From Cytospora piceicola (taxonomy: Eukaryota > Ascomycota > Sordariomycetes > Diaporthales > Cytosporaceae): a DNA stretch of 64,000 bases. Shown here in pieces: positions 11,801 to 22,200 of this stretch. Both the position numbers and the translations under genes were made by a program. The number at the start of each line of letters is the position of its first letter. The first letter of the stretch is position 1. The DNA is taken from the NCBI GenBank assembly GCA_023375675.1, contig JALQBC010000023.1, positions 434,001 to 498,000 on the forward strand, given 5' to 3'. The notes under the pieces were generated by a model that searched no databases, was not told the origin of the DNA, and saw nothing but the letters and a program-made list of their open reading frames with translations.

Positions 11801-14800
11801 ATGCGGACTGGGAGAACTGTCGAAGTTGGGCCAAGGACGCCTCCACGGTTGACACTAGACGGGCCGAGGTGATACTGCAGCCGGGAGTGGCATCCCTCAA
11901 TCACCTCGCCGAAGACGACGTCGGGTGTTCCGGAGATGCTCGCCAGGACCATGCCCCAGGCCGCCTTGAGTACAGTGTCGAACCCGATGCCTAGACCAGC
12001 CATAGCCGTGGAGCTGACCATGACCGTCTCGCTGAGCGTGCGGACCGCGCTGCTCAGTTTCGGCGGCTTGGGGTGCCGCACCACCTGCGTTGGCTGCGCG
12101 CCCTCCAGCACTATGCGCCAGTACGCCTCACCGCCAACATTAGCCAGCGCCGTCTCTCTCACAAAATCTGCAAATCCAGGCCGTCGTGGCGGGTTTTGTC
12201 CACCATCGTACAACTTCCTTAGATCCTTCAGCAGCAACGCAAGACTCAGATCATCGTACTGCGCTCTCGAAAGCCTCAACACCAGGGTACTAGTCTTGCC
12301 AGCATCCACGAACATGAACTTTGTAATTGGCCTAAGGAACAGGTCCATTTGGTTCCTGCTCTGTAGCTTTTCCCGATCACGCTTGATTTCCTTATCCACG
12401 GCTGCGCTGAGGCGCCAGCTCTGCACGCGCGGGATGAGCTTGAAGTCGACGCTGTGGTTCTTAAGCACCACCTGGTACAATTTTCGGGTCTGCCCTTCGA
12501 CGTGCGGGACAAATGCTGTACGCAGTATGGGGTGAACCGATGCGATGATCTGGCTGATGTCTTCGATGCGTTTCGCAGAGACGGATGTTGTGGAGCTGGC
12601 GGCTGTGAAGTGGAAGAGGACGTAGCTGATGTTTGCGAGACCCTGACCGTGAGGGTAATGCGATGATCGTTGTGGTCCTTGTGTCATCATGGCGGTTTCG
12701 ACGTGGCGGATTTGACTTGCAGTGGCTTCGGCAACGTCCCTGATGAGGCTTGCGTCGATGCCAAGCTTTGGCGCGAGGGTGCTATCGATGAAGGACTTTT
12801 CGATCTCCTGCGGAGCCGGTGCAACCACCTGTTCAAGCTGATCTGTTGACCGAAGCGAAGCGGCGGGTGTCTGCTCTGTCGCTGAGCTATCGTCGGCAGT
12901 CGTGATGGCCTGGCCAGGTGCAGCACCGTAGTAAGTTCCAGCGCGGCAGACCTCAGCAAGCGAGGCATCGTGCATGAGGTCTGTAATGGAAATCGCCAAC
13001 TTCTCCTTCCTGCATTGGACCACCACTTCCGCAGCAGAGATCTCATCACCACCCAGTTTCAAGAACCCTTCGGTACAACCAACATCGCTCTGATTGAGAC
13101 CCAGAACCCTAGCCCATGCAGCCTGGACCTTCTCCGCCAGACCACACAACTGTGGCGCTCTCAAGTCATTCATGCTTGGCACCCGCTCCATGTTCTCCGC
13201 TGTAGCCAGCCCAATCAGCTGCTCACGAGACATGCCTTTGATAACCCTCTGCAGCTTCCGTCTATTCACTTTGAGTGAATACGTGGTCGGGAGATGTTTG
13301 ACCGGAATGAAGATCTTCGGGATCATGAAATCAGGCACTGTACCCGAAAGTGCCTTCTCCACGAGCTGCCGGGAGACGTACACCCGCCGCTTGACTCCAT
13401 CACTGAGGTTCGAGAGGTCAAGACCATGTTGCCCCAGAACGGTGGTGGCATCGCTTCCCAACTCAAGGAAAGCCGCAAGTGTTGGCGAATGGCCTTTTTC
13501 GCCTTTGAAAGCCAGTGCCTCAACCATGACATCGATACCTTGTCCCAGCGCACGACGGATCTGCTGCTCCAGGTCGGCGAGATTGACCACACGGCCGTTG
13601 ATCTCGAGATCATCCCGCTTGGAGGAAACATATTCCATCAGCCCGCCCTCAATGTAGCGAACGCTGTGACCTGTCTTGTAATACCTCTTCTTGTTCTGTC
13701 CCTGGTCATCACTCGTGATATCATCAATGCTCCGTTGCCGGCTGTGATCCTTCGCATTTGACGCGGTGAAAGGACTCCTGCTTTCTGGAGAAACAGGCGT
13801 TTCCGCCACATCGCGAGGGTCATCGGCCTCGTCACTGAGACAGCTTCGCCTGAATGTCCTCCCCAGCGTCGGACCCTCGATGACCATTTCGCCTACTGCC
13901 CCAACAGGCATCAGATTTCTGTGGTCCTCAACAGAAACAATCCACGCCGAGCCAGCAATCGGCCTCCCGATGGCCCGCAGATGATGGGGCCCGTGAATCT
14001 CCAAGAACGAGATACCGAGTGGGCACACATCTGGGGCACCGTAAGCCATGACAACTCTCTTTTTACCTCTCCATGGAGCATAGGTATCCTCATCGAGTCC
14101 CCTGGTTCGGAAACACACAGTCTTGAGAGTAGGCAACATGTCCACATTGAGCTTGCGCGCGAGCAGCGGAGTCATGTAACTCCAATTGGCACTGAACCGA
14201 GTCACACAACCGGTATAGTCGCTGTACCTGTCGCGAGAGGTAGGGATGCAGATCGTACCGCCATTGACTAGAGTAGTGAACACCTCGGCGAGTGCGACAT
14301 CGACGTTGAAGCTAGATAGTTGAAGTACGCGAGTCGTGGTGTTGATACACGCAGAAGGACCCTGTGCAACGAACGCCGTCGAGAGTGATGCGTGCGAAAA
14401 GCTGATTCCACGAGTAGCCCGGGATGAAGTCGGTGTGAAGAAGACGCATGCCACATCCTCGGGGTTGCTAGGCGGCAACAGCTGCCCAGGCATCGGAGCC
14501 TCGAGCTCAAGGCGTTTCAAGAGTGCGTCGTCGAGACGGACCACGCGGTCAAACAAGGGAGCTGGGTCAGTACAGTTCTCCAAAGCTACGGCGGCGGATG
14601 TGCATGCGACTGCGACTCTGCAGCTCGGTCCCAACTGATCGGCAATTTTGGTCACGAAGCCCATCTCATCTGCATCGACAGGAACAAAAGCTGCGCCAAC
14701 TTTAAGGATGGCGAGGAGTGCGATAGGAGCCCATTTTGACTTGTCGAGGATCACCGGGACAGCACACTTGCTGTTGCCTCTAGGGACAACACCAGCCTCG

Positions 14801-17800
14801 AGGAGGACGTGTGCTAGCCTGTGGGAGAGGACTTCCAACTGAAGATATGTCAAGTCGCCATCGTGTGCACATACAGCTTTCGAATCAGGACGGCTGATGC
14901 TTTGCGCAAATACAAGCTCATGAAGCAGTGTACGTTGTTGATACTGGGTATCCTTGTCGCCAGGGTTGGTCCAGTTGATGATCTGAGCATAGTCACGGTC
15001 GGAGAAAAGGTCAAGGGATCCGATGTGAGCAGCAGACGACGTGCTCTTCAGGATGGCACTGACAGCGCGACCGAAAGTGTTGGCAATATTGTGCGCTTGC
15101 CTTTCAGATAGGATGGAGTGTCCAAGGTCAACGATCAATTTCCCTGTGGCGTTGTTGAACCTCGTGTTGAGAGTCAGGTCGTAATCGCTTGTCTCGTGGT
15201 TGAGCACATTCCGCAGCTCAAAGTCCTTACGGCTGTTAAACCCACTATTCAGATCGGTGGGCTCCTCTGTAAATGCAAGAACGGTATTGAACAGCTGGAC
15301 GTCGACACCGGCTCCCTTCTTTCCGCTAGTCAGTGCATGACGGACTTCTGCCATTGTGATGTGCTGATGCGGTAGGGCGGTATTGTAGCCATCCTCGACT
15401 TGACGGAGGATGATACCCATAGGCTTGAATGGCGACAGGTCGAAAGTAACGGCGATTGTGTTGGCGAAGCATCCCACGGCGGATCTCATTCCTTCCAGTG
15501 TTGCCGATCGTCCAGGTGCTCTGTAGCCAAAGCAAACACCGTTGGTGCCCGTGACAGCTCGCAGAACCAGTCCCCATGCTAATCGAAGAATCGCGCCGGT
15601 GGTTGTCTTATACGTCCTTCCAAATTCGGCAACCTTGTGGAATGATACGTCGCTCATTTCGACGTGGACATTATCGTACCTCCTGGACGACTTCGAATTC
15701 TTCTTCTCACCGCCGTAGTAGAAGTCCAGCCGCGGGAAAAGGCATGGCTGCGTGACGTTACCCAATGTATCCCTCCACCAGCCAATGCTCCTTTCACGAT
15801 CCAAGCCTCTTAGGATGTCGAGGTATCCCGAGTACGAAAAGGCCACTGCTTCCCCGCTCGTCACTGGCAATGCCCGTCCAGTGGCATAACCCCTTCGCAA
15901 GTCAGCAATGAGCCCGTTCACGCTCACCATATCACAAAGCGCAGCTGACACGTCCAGCTTGATGACTGTCTTCATTGGCGAATGACACACCGTCAGCCTG
16001 TGTCGCGGAATACTTTTCAATGCAGGGCATGCTGTAAGGGGAGGGAGGTTATTGAGCGTGTCGACTGGGTCTTCGCTAGCAGTTGCATCAAGGAAAAGCA
16101 TGTTGGGGCTCGATCTCCTAAGAACCACGGCATTGTAGAGCCCCTCTTCCGCGATACTGTCGATGAATACTGTCCGAAGTGCGCGATGCATTGCGACGAC
16201 TTGGCCCCAGGCCATGCATATCCGTTCCAAATCGACAAGCGCACCGTTGAGACTTGCGAACTCGTACATGGTGTGTATATGGCACGCGTTCGCAATCCCG
16301 GTATTGTAAGAACTGGGTACGTATTCGCTGCCGCATGTACCAGAAGGGAACTGCATTTGTCTCGCTTGACTGATAAGAATGCTCTGCTGCAAAGGTGTCA
16401 CAGGGTAGACAGCCTCGATATCTTTAACGCTGCTCAAGCCCAACTCCGCAACCACGTCCCCGTTGAGCTTCGAGAGGCCCTCATACGTGGCTCCCATGGC
16501 CCACAGCTGCGGAATGTCAGCCAGCGTAAGCTCCGGCTCGTGGAATCGTAGCCGGCCGATAGCCTCAAAAAGCAGATGCTCGTAGTTGTTTATCCACTGG
16601 GTAATCTTGTCGGCATGCAGGCTGTGTCGGTTGTACAGGAAGTTGATCTTGGCTGACCCTTGGTCGATAGTGGTGTTGACCTCGAATATCGCAATTCGCC
16701 CTACGGCGGGTCCAATATCTGAAGTCCGGGAACCAAGGGTACGACCTGGAAGAAACATCTGTTCAAGGACGCCATTTCCGCTCAAGGGGTCCTTGCCGAG
16801 ACCTTGTAAGCTGCCAGTGTAGCTGAACAGGATTTCGATCGGCCAGTCGCGGGTGGCGATTAGGAGGAAATTGGGCGAGCGAGGGCGGTCTGCTTCGGTG
16901 TCGATGGCAGGCTTGCTGTTGTTGAAGAATTTGCTTGCGAAATAGTGCGCACCTCGGTGAGGCACCGCCCGTCTTGTATCCTTAAGTCGGCGGAGGACGT
17001 CGATGAAGTCGCTTTTGAAGTTGACCTGCTGTGTCAAGGGACAAAGAGTCGTGAACCAACCGACCGTCTCAGTGATGTCGATGTCATCGCTCCACAGATC
17101 CCGACCATGTTCCTGGTTCCAGACATCCGGCACTCTTCTATCAGGAAAGGTCTGTGCGAACGAAAGGAGCAGTGCGGCGACGTAAACGTCCACTGCATCG
17201 GTTTGCAAAACCTGGTTACAAGTCGTCTCCAGGATAGACGTCAACTCGGCAGACAGCGAAAAGCTAGCCTCGTCTGCGTCGCCGTACGCATTATTGGACT
17301 CTGTAAGACCCCAGTATTCCAAGTCTCCCGGGCATATCTCGAAAGGCAGGCCACCGGAGGGCATCTGTGCGTCGAGCTTTTGCAATTCGGTCCATTTCTG
17401 GAACGGCATAGCCCTTTGCGAAAGTAGGCTGCCGCTTTGGAGAAGTTCGTCCAGGTCCCGTATGATCAGCCGCCAAGAGTCCAAGTCGACGACGAGGTGG
17501 TGTGCTGCGAGGTAGATCATCTGGTGTCCATCAGTCGTCGAGAAATGCGCTACTGCAAAAAGTGGGCCGTCCTCGACATTGATAGACAATTGAGCCTGGT
17601 GAATCGCCGACTCAAGCTGTTCGTTCGTGCTGATAGAATAGTGCAAAAAGGCGTATGACCCTTCTACATCCGGTACTATACGCTGCATCCATTCTCCCCT
17701 AACCTTGGCAAATCGGGCGCGAAGCATCGAGTGATGTCCTACCACGGCGTCTGTGGCGGCTGATATATCTTGCACGGAGAATTTCTTCGCCACGCGGAGG

Positions 17801-19233
17801 AGATGAGACAGGTTGAACCTGTAGTTGCCGTCGGTCGCTGCACGGGATTTCAGGTCCCCACCCATTTTTGTGTTGAAGTAGAGCTTCTGCATGGGTGAGA
17901 TATCGAAGTAGTGGAATGGCAAACAATCTTCGCTGTCGATAGCAATCTTTTCCTCTTCCTCTGCAGCCCACTTATGCGCCAGTCCACCCCTTTGGATAGC
18001 CAGAGCCGCCAGGCGTGAAAGAGTGTTGTTCGACTGCAGGATCTCATGGCTCTCGAGAAAGATGGACTCGACTCGGGAATTGGTGACGAGCGCCATGGCC
18101 GTGACCTCATCGCCGCCTAGCTGCGCAAAGGTGAAGTTCATGCCGACTTGTTCCTGGGGAATCTGTAGTACTCGAGCGACCAACTTCTGTACTTCCTTTT
18201 CCATCTCAGTGCTCGGCTGCTGAAGTGGTTGATCCGTACATAGGCTCATTACGTGCTCGTAAACCTCCTGATTGGCATTTTGAACCCATGTTCGCAGTTT
18301 TCGACGGTCGATCTCGCCAGTTTCGGGGACGGAGGGGAAGTTATCCAGCGGTATCCATACTTCTGGTACAGCCTTGACCTCAACGGTCGGTACTGCTTTC
18401 AGATTGTTCTTGATTGTTGCGATCTGTGTTCCTGCGAAGAACATCTGTGTTGGCGAGACAAGCTCAATTTTGGGTGAATCCGGTTCCTTTGGTGGTATGC
18501 TGCTGAGAGTTAGGCAGGCGACCAGTTTCTCGTCAAACAGACCAGCCCGTGGCTTGAGTATCACAACTTTTGAGACTGCCTTCTCCGACCCGAGAAACAA
18601 CTCGACCTCGTTCGGTTTGTCCAGTGGGTTTTGCGGTGGTGCTGCTGATGGGGTAGCGTTACGGAAAGATACATTGAAGTCTTCTCTCGGTGGCCTTAGT
18701 CGATGTGTGTCCATCCGGCTGGCCCGATGTATTTTCTCAGGCGCAATCATGACCGACGCTGAGCGTACATCGACTTCATCTTCATCAGAATCATCCTCGG
18801 ATTCGGCTTCGTCATCATGCTCATCACCGTCAGGCTCGACCAAAGACCCGGACATGGAGTGTGCAGAATATGGTGCTACTTTGGTCTCCACATCTGCAAG
18901 CGTCCTCGACCCGGAAAGCACTTTGGTCTTGATGGTGATGTCTTCCCCCATAAAAGCCTTGACCAATGGCATGTCCAAGCTTGCGCCAGCTGACCCTCGA
19001 CCTCCTCCTTGGCCCGACGACAGAGACTCGCGAAGTCGTTCTGGGGACAGTGATAATGAGCTAGCGACAGAGCTTAGAATGCGATCCTCCAGTGTCCGCG
19101 GTCGACTTTGTTGTTGTCGGCCACTATCACTTCCATTGCTGTTCCGTTGCTGCTCGGTTGGCCAATCCGGCGTTGAAGAGGTATCGATGCGGGGAAGCGA
19201 GCTGCGTTTAGCTCTTGACCGATCCTCTGCCAT
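8863..19233 (-). CDS. Giant NRPS-like protein with degenerate carrier and condensation domains
   Basis: An uninterrupted 3456-codon frame with no intron. Domain order, rough residues: disordered N-terminus (1-200); remnant of an adenylation C-terminal subdomain (about 205-320) ending in TGEIDRRKL, where the A10 lysine is Glu; carrier 1 (343-415), LGGDE at 372-376; epimerisation/condensation-type domain (436-910) with HHLVVD at 578-583, QEHGRD and TVGWFT; condensation-like domain (940-1400) with the His motif lost (SAALCD); adenylation-like domain (1433-2000) with a degenerate A3 (TPTSSRATRGI); carrier 2 (2030-2098), LGGDE at 2060-2064; condensation-like domain (2155-2580), SRAQYDD for HHxxxDG; carrier-like remnant (2711-2805); Ser/Pro-rich disordered tail with acidic stretches (2811-3456). 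Active NRPSs need the carrier serine, which is Glu in both clear carriers. The intact frame argues for selection on a non-canonical, perhaps scaffold or regulatory role. I do not recognise a named orthologue. Confidence 0.9.
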   Translation of the reverse strand: MAEDRSRAKRSSLPRIDTSSTPDWPTEQQRNSNGSDSGRQQQSRPRTLEDRILSSVASSLSLSPERLRESLSSGQGGGRGSAGASLDMPLVKAFMGEDITIKTKVLSGSRTLADVETKVAPYSAHSMSGSLVEPDGDEHDDEAESEDDSDEDEVDVRSASVMIAPEKIHRASRMDTHRLRPPREDFNVSFRNATPSAAPPQNPLDKPNEVELFLGSEKAVSKVVILKPRAGLFDEKLVACLTLSSIPPKEPDSPKIELVSPTQMFFAGTQIATIKNNLKAVPTVEVKAVPEVWIPLDNFPSVPETGEIDRRKLRTWVQNANQEVYEHVMSLCTDQPLQQPSTEMEKEVQKLVARVLQIPQEQVGMNFTFAQLGGDEVTAMALVTNSRVESIFLESHEILQSNNTLSRLAALAIQRGGLAHKWAAEEEEKIAIDSEDCLPFHYFDISPMQKLYFNTKMGGDLKSRAATDGNYRFNLSHLLRVAKKFSVQDISAATDAVVGHHSMLRARFAKVRGEWMQRIVPDVEGSYAFLHYSISTNEQLESAIHQAQLSINVEDGPLFAVAHFSTTDGHQMIYLAAHHLVVDLDSWRLIIRDLDELLQSGSLLSQRAMPFQKWTELQKLDAQMPSGGLPFEICPGDLEYWGLTESNNAYGDADEASFSLSAELTSILETTCNQVLQTDAVDVYVAALLLSFAQTFPDRRVPDVWNQEHGRDLWSDDIDITETVGWFTTLCPLTQQVNFKSDFIDVLRRLKDTRRAVPHRGAHYFASKFFNNSKPAIDTEADRPRSPNFLLIATRDWPIEILFSYTGSLQGLGKDPLSGNGVLEQMFLPGRTLGSRTSDIGPAVGRIAIFEVNTTIDQGSAKINFLYNRHSLHADKITQWINNYEHLLFEAIGRLRFHEPELTLADIPQLWAMGATYEGLSKLNGDVVAELGLSSVKDIEAVYPVTPLQQSILISQARQMQFPSGTCGSEYVPSSYNTGIANACHIHTMYEFASLNGALVDLERICMAWGQVVAMHRALRTVFIDSIAEEGLYNAVVLRRSSPNMLFLDATASEDPVDTLNNLPPLTACPALKSIPRHRLTVCHSPMKTVIKLDVSAALCDMVSVNGLIADLRRGYATGRALPVTSGEAVAFSYSGYLDILRGLDRERSIGWWRDTLGNVTQPCLFPRLDFYYGGEKKNSKSSRRYDNVHVEMSDVSFHKVAEFGRTYKTTTGAILRLAWGLVLRAVTGTNGVCFGYRAPGRSATLEGMRSAVGCFANTIAVTFDLSPFKPMGIILRQVEDGYNTALPHQHITMAEVRHALTSGKKGAGVDVQLFNTVLAFTEEPTDLNSGFNSRKDFELRNVLNHETSDYDLTLNTRFNNATGKLIVDLGHSILSERQAHNIANTFGRAVSAILKSTSSAAHIGSLDLFSDRDYAQIINWTNPGDKDTQYQQRTLLHELVFAQSISRPDSKAVCAHDGDLTYLQLEVLSHRLAHVLLEAGVVPRGNSKCAVPVILDKSKWAPIALLAILKVGAAFVPVDADEMGFVTKIADQLGPSCRVAVACTSAAVALENCTDPAPLFDRVVRLDDALLKRLELEAPMPGQLLPPSNPEDVACVFFTPTSSRATRGISFSHASLSTAFVAQGPSACINTTTRVLQLSSFNVDVALAEVFTTLVNGGTICIPTSRDRYSDYTGCVTRFSANWSYMTPLLARKLNVDMLPTLKTVCFRTRGLDEDTYAPWRGKKRVVMAYGAPDVCPLGISFLEIHGPHHLRAIGRPIAGSAWIVSVEDHRNLMPVGAVGEMVIEGPTLGRTFRRSCLSDEADDPRDVAETPVSPESRSPFTASNAKDHSRQRSIDDITSDDQGQNKKRYYKTGHSVRYIEGGLMEYVSSKRDDLEINGRVVNLADLEQQIRRALGQGIDVMVEALAFKGEKGHSPTLAAFLELGSDATTVLGQHGLDLSNLSDGVKRRVYVSRQLVEKALSGTVPDFMIPKIFIPVKHLPTTYSLKVNRRKLQRVIKGMSREQLIGLATAENMERVPSMNDLRAPQLCGLAEKVQAAWARVLGLNQSDVGCTEGFLKLGGDEISAAEVVVQCRKEKLAISITDLMHDASLAEVCRAGTYYGAAPGQAITTADDSSATEQTPAASLRSTDQLEQVVAPAPQEIEKSFIDSTLAPKLGIDASLIRDVAEATASQIRHVETAMMTQGPQRSSHYPHGQGLANISYVLFHFTAASSTTSVSAKRIEDISQIIASVHPILRTAFVPHVEGQTRKLYQVVLKNHSVDFKLIPRVQSWRLSAAVDKEIKRDREKLQSRNQMDLFLRPITKFMFVDAGKTSTLVLRLSRAQYDDLSLALLLKDLRKLYDGGQNPPRRPGFADFVRETALANVGGEAYWRIVLEGAQPTQVVRHPKPPKLSSAVRTLSETVMVSSTAMAGLGIGFDTVLKAAWGMVLASISGTPDVVFGEVIEGCHSRLQYHLGPSSVNRGGVLGPTSTVLPVRIIFADEPTSPMHLLKCVAEQRTAGVPFENFGMMDIVERCTPWPYWTRLSTVVQHRTDAEALLMDGRTRNFRLGAALCKVSVVESEVADVPDFVVRSIVKNKPGVGVAPAANIEKNMQDERGGSLMDGDDLLEVSVSFCEQRVPATLAQEVISKVCGYVSMLTGLSIMQSVVPTAAQYAALAKQIPLTPPVFPNSPTSAVSTASGVSFSNPFGNGTATGVNIAQLEATMSPDQTTTIQSTIEEAWRTTLDPRTLGVPEEHVTSAAFYDLWGSLIPAAQLADFLTKTIPTRLVGDLAAHIFGGNFDNFRITMEEIVDHPTMLDQFELLVRKIFGGETRDRSGSFRSSSRSNSLPHVVRKSSSLTNMSNSNGTVRKTSSHSNLAPRTLNRAGTISTYEPSKLGHTRTRSDSTTNTAGTGSASDSPATGSTVMFPSHPAVHPPTGARNVQSSARSHTRSNSNASNNTYSTGMTGSVAGGGSIITVPSSVTNTPPTSVGSPGFSAPSELPGSGILRARKSTKSLRSIQPESPILGQMVSLTASPPVVQTGFAATRKKSNLGLSASLRRVASTLRPGSAGGSRENSRENILSRTNSNLRSPPLHHPSLKPSDRTGSAGSGKAKDMNLPPPPVSPWMRVQSMAPQLPPFPPFTPVTEDAFSVNSSGNTSSERLRMGPSPDLSLGRSSGSTNTSPDLTVQHHDGDGSPDTIVKGDAVDDPNGQLSRAGSCESMTEGESAQDVDENIEEEDDEGTLRPNQVQSMKYLFGGGLQPPAQLQSSQPQHRPSQPPAPSPVSETFYKESDDEDEEETADAQYDSYEELEDGPQTPRQPTSRPITMIHSPQKTKTTDRTEPFNMDEPNEYGGHGQTPTKARMPTFELPGQQPHSPVQAQPSQSTLHLAPTAQPEAATTEQPLPSSTHVMDFAAIEAAEMDDMVSPLTPVERAMLYKQQGMGRHGSNRVNNVSPLTPEGYFTQAAGHNVGGFHAI

Positions 19234-22200
19234 TGTGGGCTTGATCTGTTCGAAAGGATCCGGTCAAAATGCAACTAACGTGAAAGAACCTCGGGCACCG
19301 CAATGATGTTGCGTGCAGCGCGAGTAAACGATGATCGATGGCAGCAGGATATCGGTTATGTCAGGTTAGGGGAACGGGGAGGTGAAGAACGGATAGACTG
19401 CTGGCTTCGGCTCGACTGGCTGATCATTGCAAGGCACAGCAGCTCAGGTAGACGAAGCGAACGATTTGGGTATCTCTAGAATAGTACAGTTGTCTAACCC
19501 TAAGGTGGGTTGACTGAAAAGAAAAGACGGGGTATCTGAATAATATGCCAGGACAGGAGATAGAAAATGGTGTAGGGGGGGGGGGGTTTAATGCCAGGCA
19601 GTGAGGAAGAGGCGGGAAGAGCGGAGAAAGTCGACAAAATGCTAGAAAGTCAGTGGTGAGAAGTGGGAAAATCTCTCGTCCAGCATGTCAGCAATATTGT
19701 GTTTGGTAGAGAACAGGAGGAAAAACGTGACGAGACTGCTGACAGAAACTGACGCTCGGGAAAATTGGCCGAGAAAGGAGAAGAGGATTCTTGGGACCAG
19801 TTGGAAGAAAGAGGCGACTGCAGGTGTAGGAATTATTGATATGAGAAAGGATCTGTCCTGGTGTCAATTGGTATGGAAATGGAAATGGAAATGGACATGG
19901 ATGGTGGATGTGGATCCTAGGTGTCAATGCCACTCTCATGGTGGTACAGATCAGGCACCACGTACGTATCCCGTACACAAACCAGAATCGTCCGCTGCGG
20001 AGTGGCTGCTCCTCCTGCCTCTCGGCTGATGGTGATGCTGGCCGGTAGCCGGGCAGCTCGTGCAAAGCATCCACTTGCAGAAAGGCCCAAGTGGAGAGCG
20101 AGCATTCAAAGACGCTGTTGGAGCCGCGCTCCTGTCCCCAACAATAGCGTCGTTATGGCGGCTATGGGATTGACATGCTACTGTGTGCACAGTAAGTACA
20201 GTAAGACAGGTAGCTGGCAGACGGAAATAATCAGGTCTCGAGGTCAACCGAGGCGGGCCGTTGAAAGATGGACGGCGTGCGAGTGGGTTGGCAGGGATGA
20301 ACAATAGGACGGACCAGGCACCAGGGTAACACTGATTTGCTCTCTTGTAGTGTACCGGTACTACTATGTACGGATGTACATAGGGAAGGGATGGAAATGG
20401 GTGGAGGCGGTGGATGGGTGGGTATGTAAGATATGGATTAGAAAGTTGCAGATGTGGGTGTGAGTAACAGTGTGGGTGGATGACCCGATGATGAGAGACA
20501 AAAAAGGACCACGGGGTGGAAACGAGTCCCGCCGAAAATGGATAGCAGCTCCGAGGATATGTACAAGGTTGCTTTCGAAGCCCTTGGCGACATTTTACCT
20601 CGACGATGGCACGCTGGTCCCATGTACATGGTAGTTGTCCATACGGAACAATATGCATCGGTCCATCGATTCTAGACATGCAATGTCATGTTGCTCCGAG
20701 CGAATGAGATATCGCAATCGAATCGATCATTGACACGAAGACAAGCCGACGAGACCGACAGAACCTTAGAAGCAGCTGGAGGTTGGGATCGGGGCCGAGC
20801 TGGCCCAAGCCACGATCTGGAAACAAAGTTGGAAGGAAATATAGAATGTACTGTAAGATACACCTGGGCATAATGATCCAGATATGGGAATACCTTGGTA
20901 CAATGGTGAGATGGTGAGGAGAAGATGGATGGTTGTACAAGGACACACATATGTAGTGGCCCCGAGATATCTCGCCGAAGGTACACACAAGTCAAGTCGA
21001 GAAACCGGGTATACTGCCCACAGGTACACGAATGTTGTATGTACCTAGGTATGTAGCAGTACCTTCTTGGGGTCCAAATTGTGGATTCCAAGGTTTCTTT
21101 CCTAGACATCTGGAGCGGTCGGCAGGGACAAGACCTGGGTACATCCGGAGGAAAGGCCATTTTCGTGACCGGTTTTGTTCTCTATCGATTTCTGATCTGA
21201 CAGTACCAGTTGACAAGAGCCTTCTTCTCACGACGGCGATGGCATTGTTTGGGCCTCCAAGGTCGCCGAACTGAGGCCTCGGATTACAAAGTCGTCGGTC
21301 CTTAGGGAACACCCTGAACACCCTGTGATACATGATGACACAGCGGCACAGATGGTCAAACTGAAAGTGGATGGACCAGGTAACAGATGATGCGGTGCGA
21401 TTCGATGCGATCCTTGGTGTTGTCGGTGGCTTCCGCTGTGCTGTGCATTGAGTGCGCCTCGAGTGCTTTGCTGCTGATTGTTTTGTTTCTAGACGGAGTC
21501 AATTGGCGGGGAGAGGAACGAGATCACGTGTCGTGCTTGGTGGGATCAACCACCGATGCAGTCAGCCGAAACCACCAGTTGCCAGTTCGCGTGTGATACC
21601 GGTAGGTACCTAGGTAGTCTATGTGGTTTTCCTGGAAAAAGAACCCCTGGAAACAGCTAAAGATGAGAAGATGCAATGATGGGAAGATGAGAAGATGCAT
21701 GCTGCTTAGCAGTTCCAATCTGGCTGTTTGGCTGCATGGAAGGCGCCAGCAGGGGATCGATTGAGGGGCTGAGTGAGCTTCCAAGCAGCCAAGCAGCCAA
21801 GCAGCCAAGCAGCCAAGCAGCCAAGGTTGTCCTCGGGCTGTGAAGGTACGTTACCACCGTACTGGGGCGGGGCAGCAGGGTCCTGAAGGCGCCTAACACA
21901 GGCTGTGTCGCGCATTTTTAGGCGAGCTCTGGCGGCTATTTCGATAGAGCGCGCCAATTATATTGCTTCGCCTCACAGCACTCAGGCCCATCATCCTGCG
22001 GCCTTTTGGGGCTTGGAATTCGCCGTAGGTACTGTACTCTCTCCACTAAACTTACTGAACACCGGAACACCAGAATTTGAGCAGCACCCACACATGACAC
22101 CCACACCAACACCCACACCCACTTCTGCCATCTGCCACCTGCCACCTGCCACTGCGTCCTCGTCCTCATCCTCATCTTCATCCTCATCATCCTGGCCTAT

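Noticed and set aside
10031..19306. Many plus-strand frames of 100-325 codons
   Set aside because: All lie opposite the NRPS-like coding frame, which has clear domain motifs; these have none.
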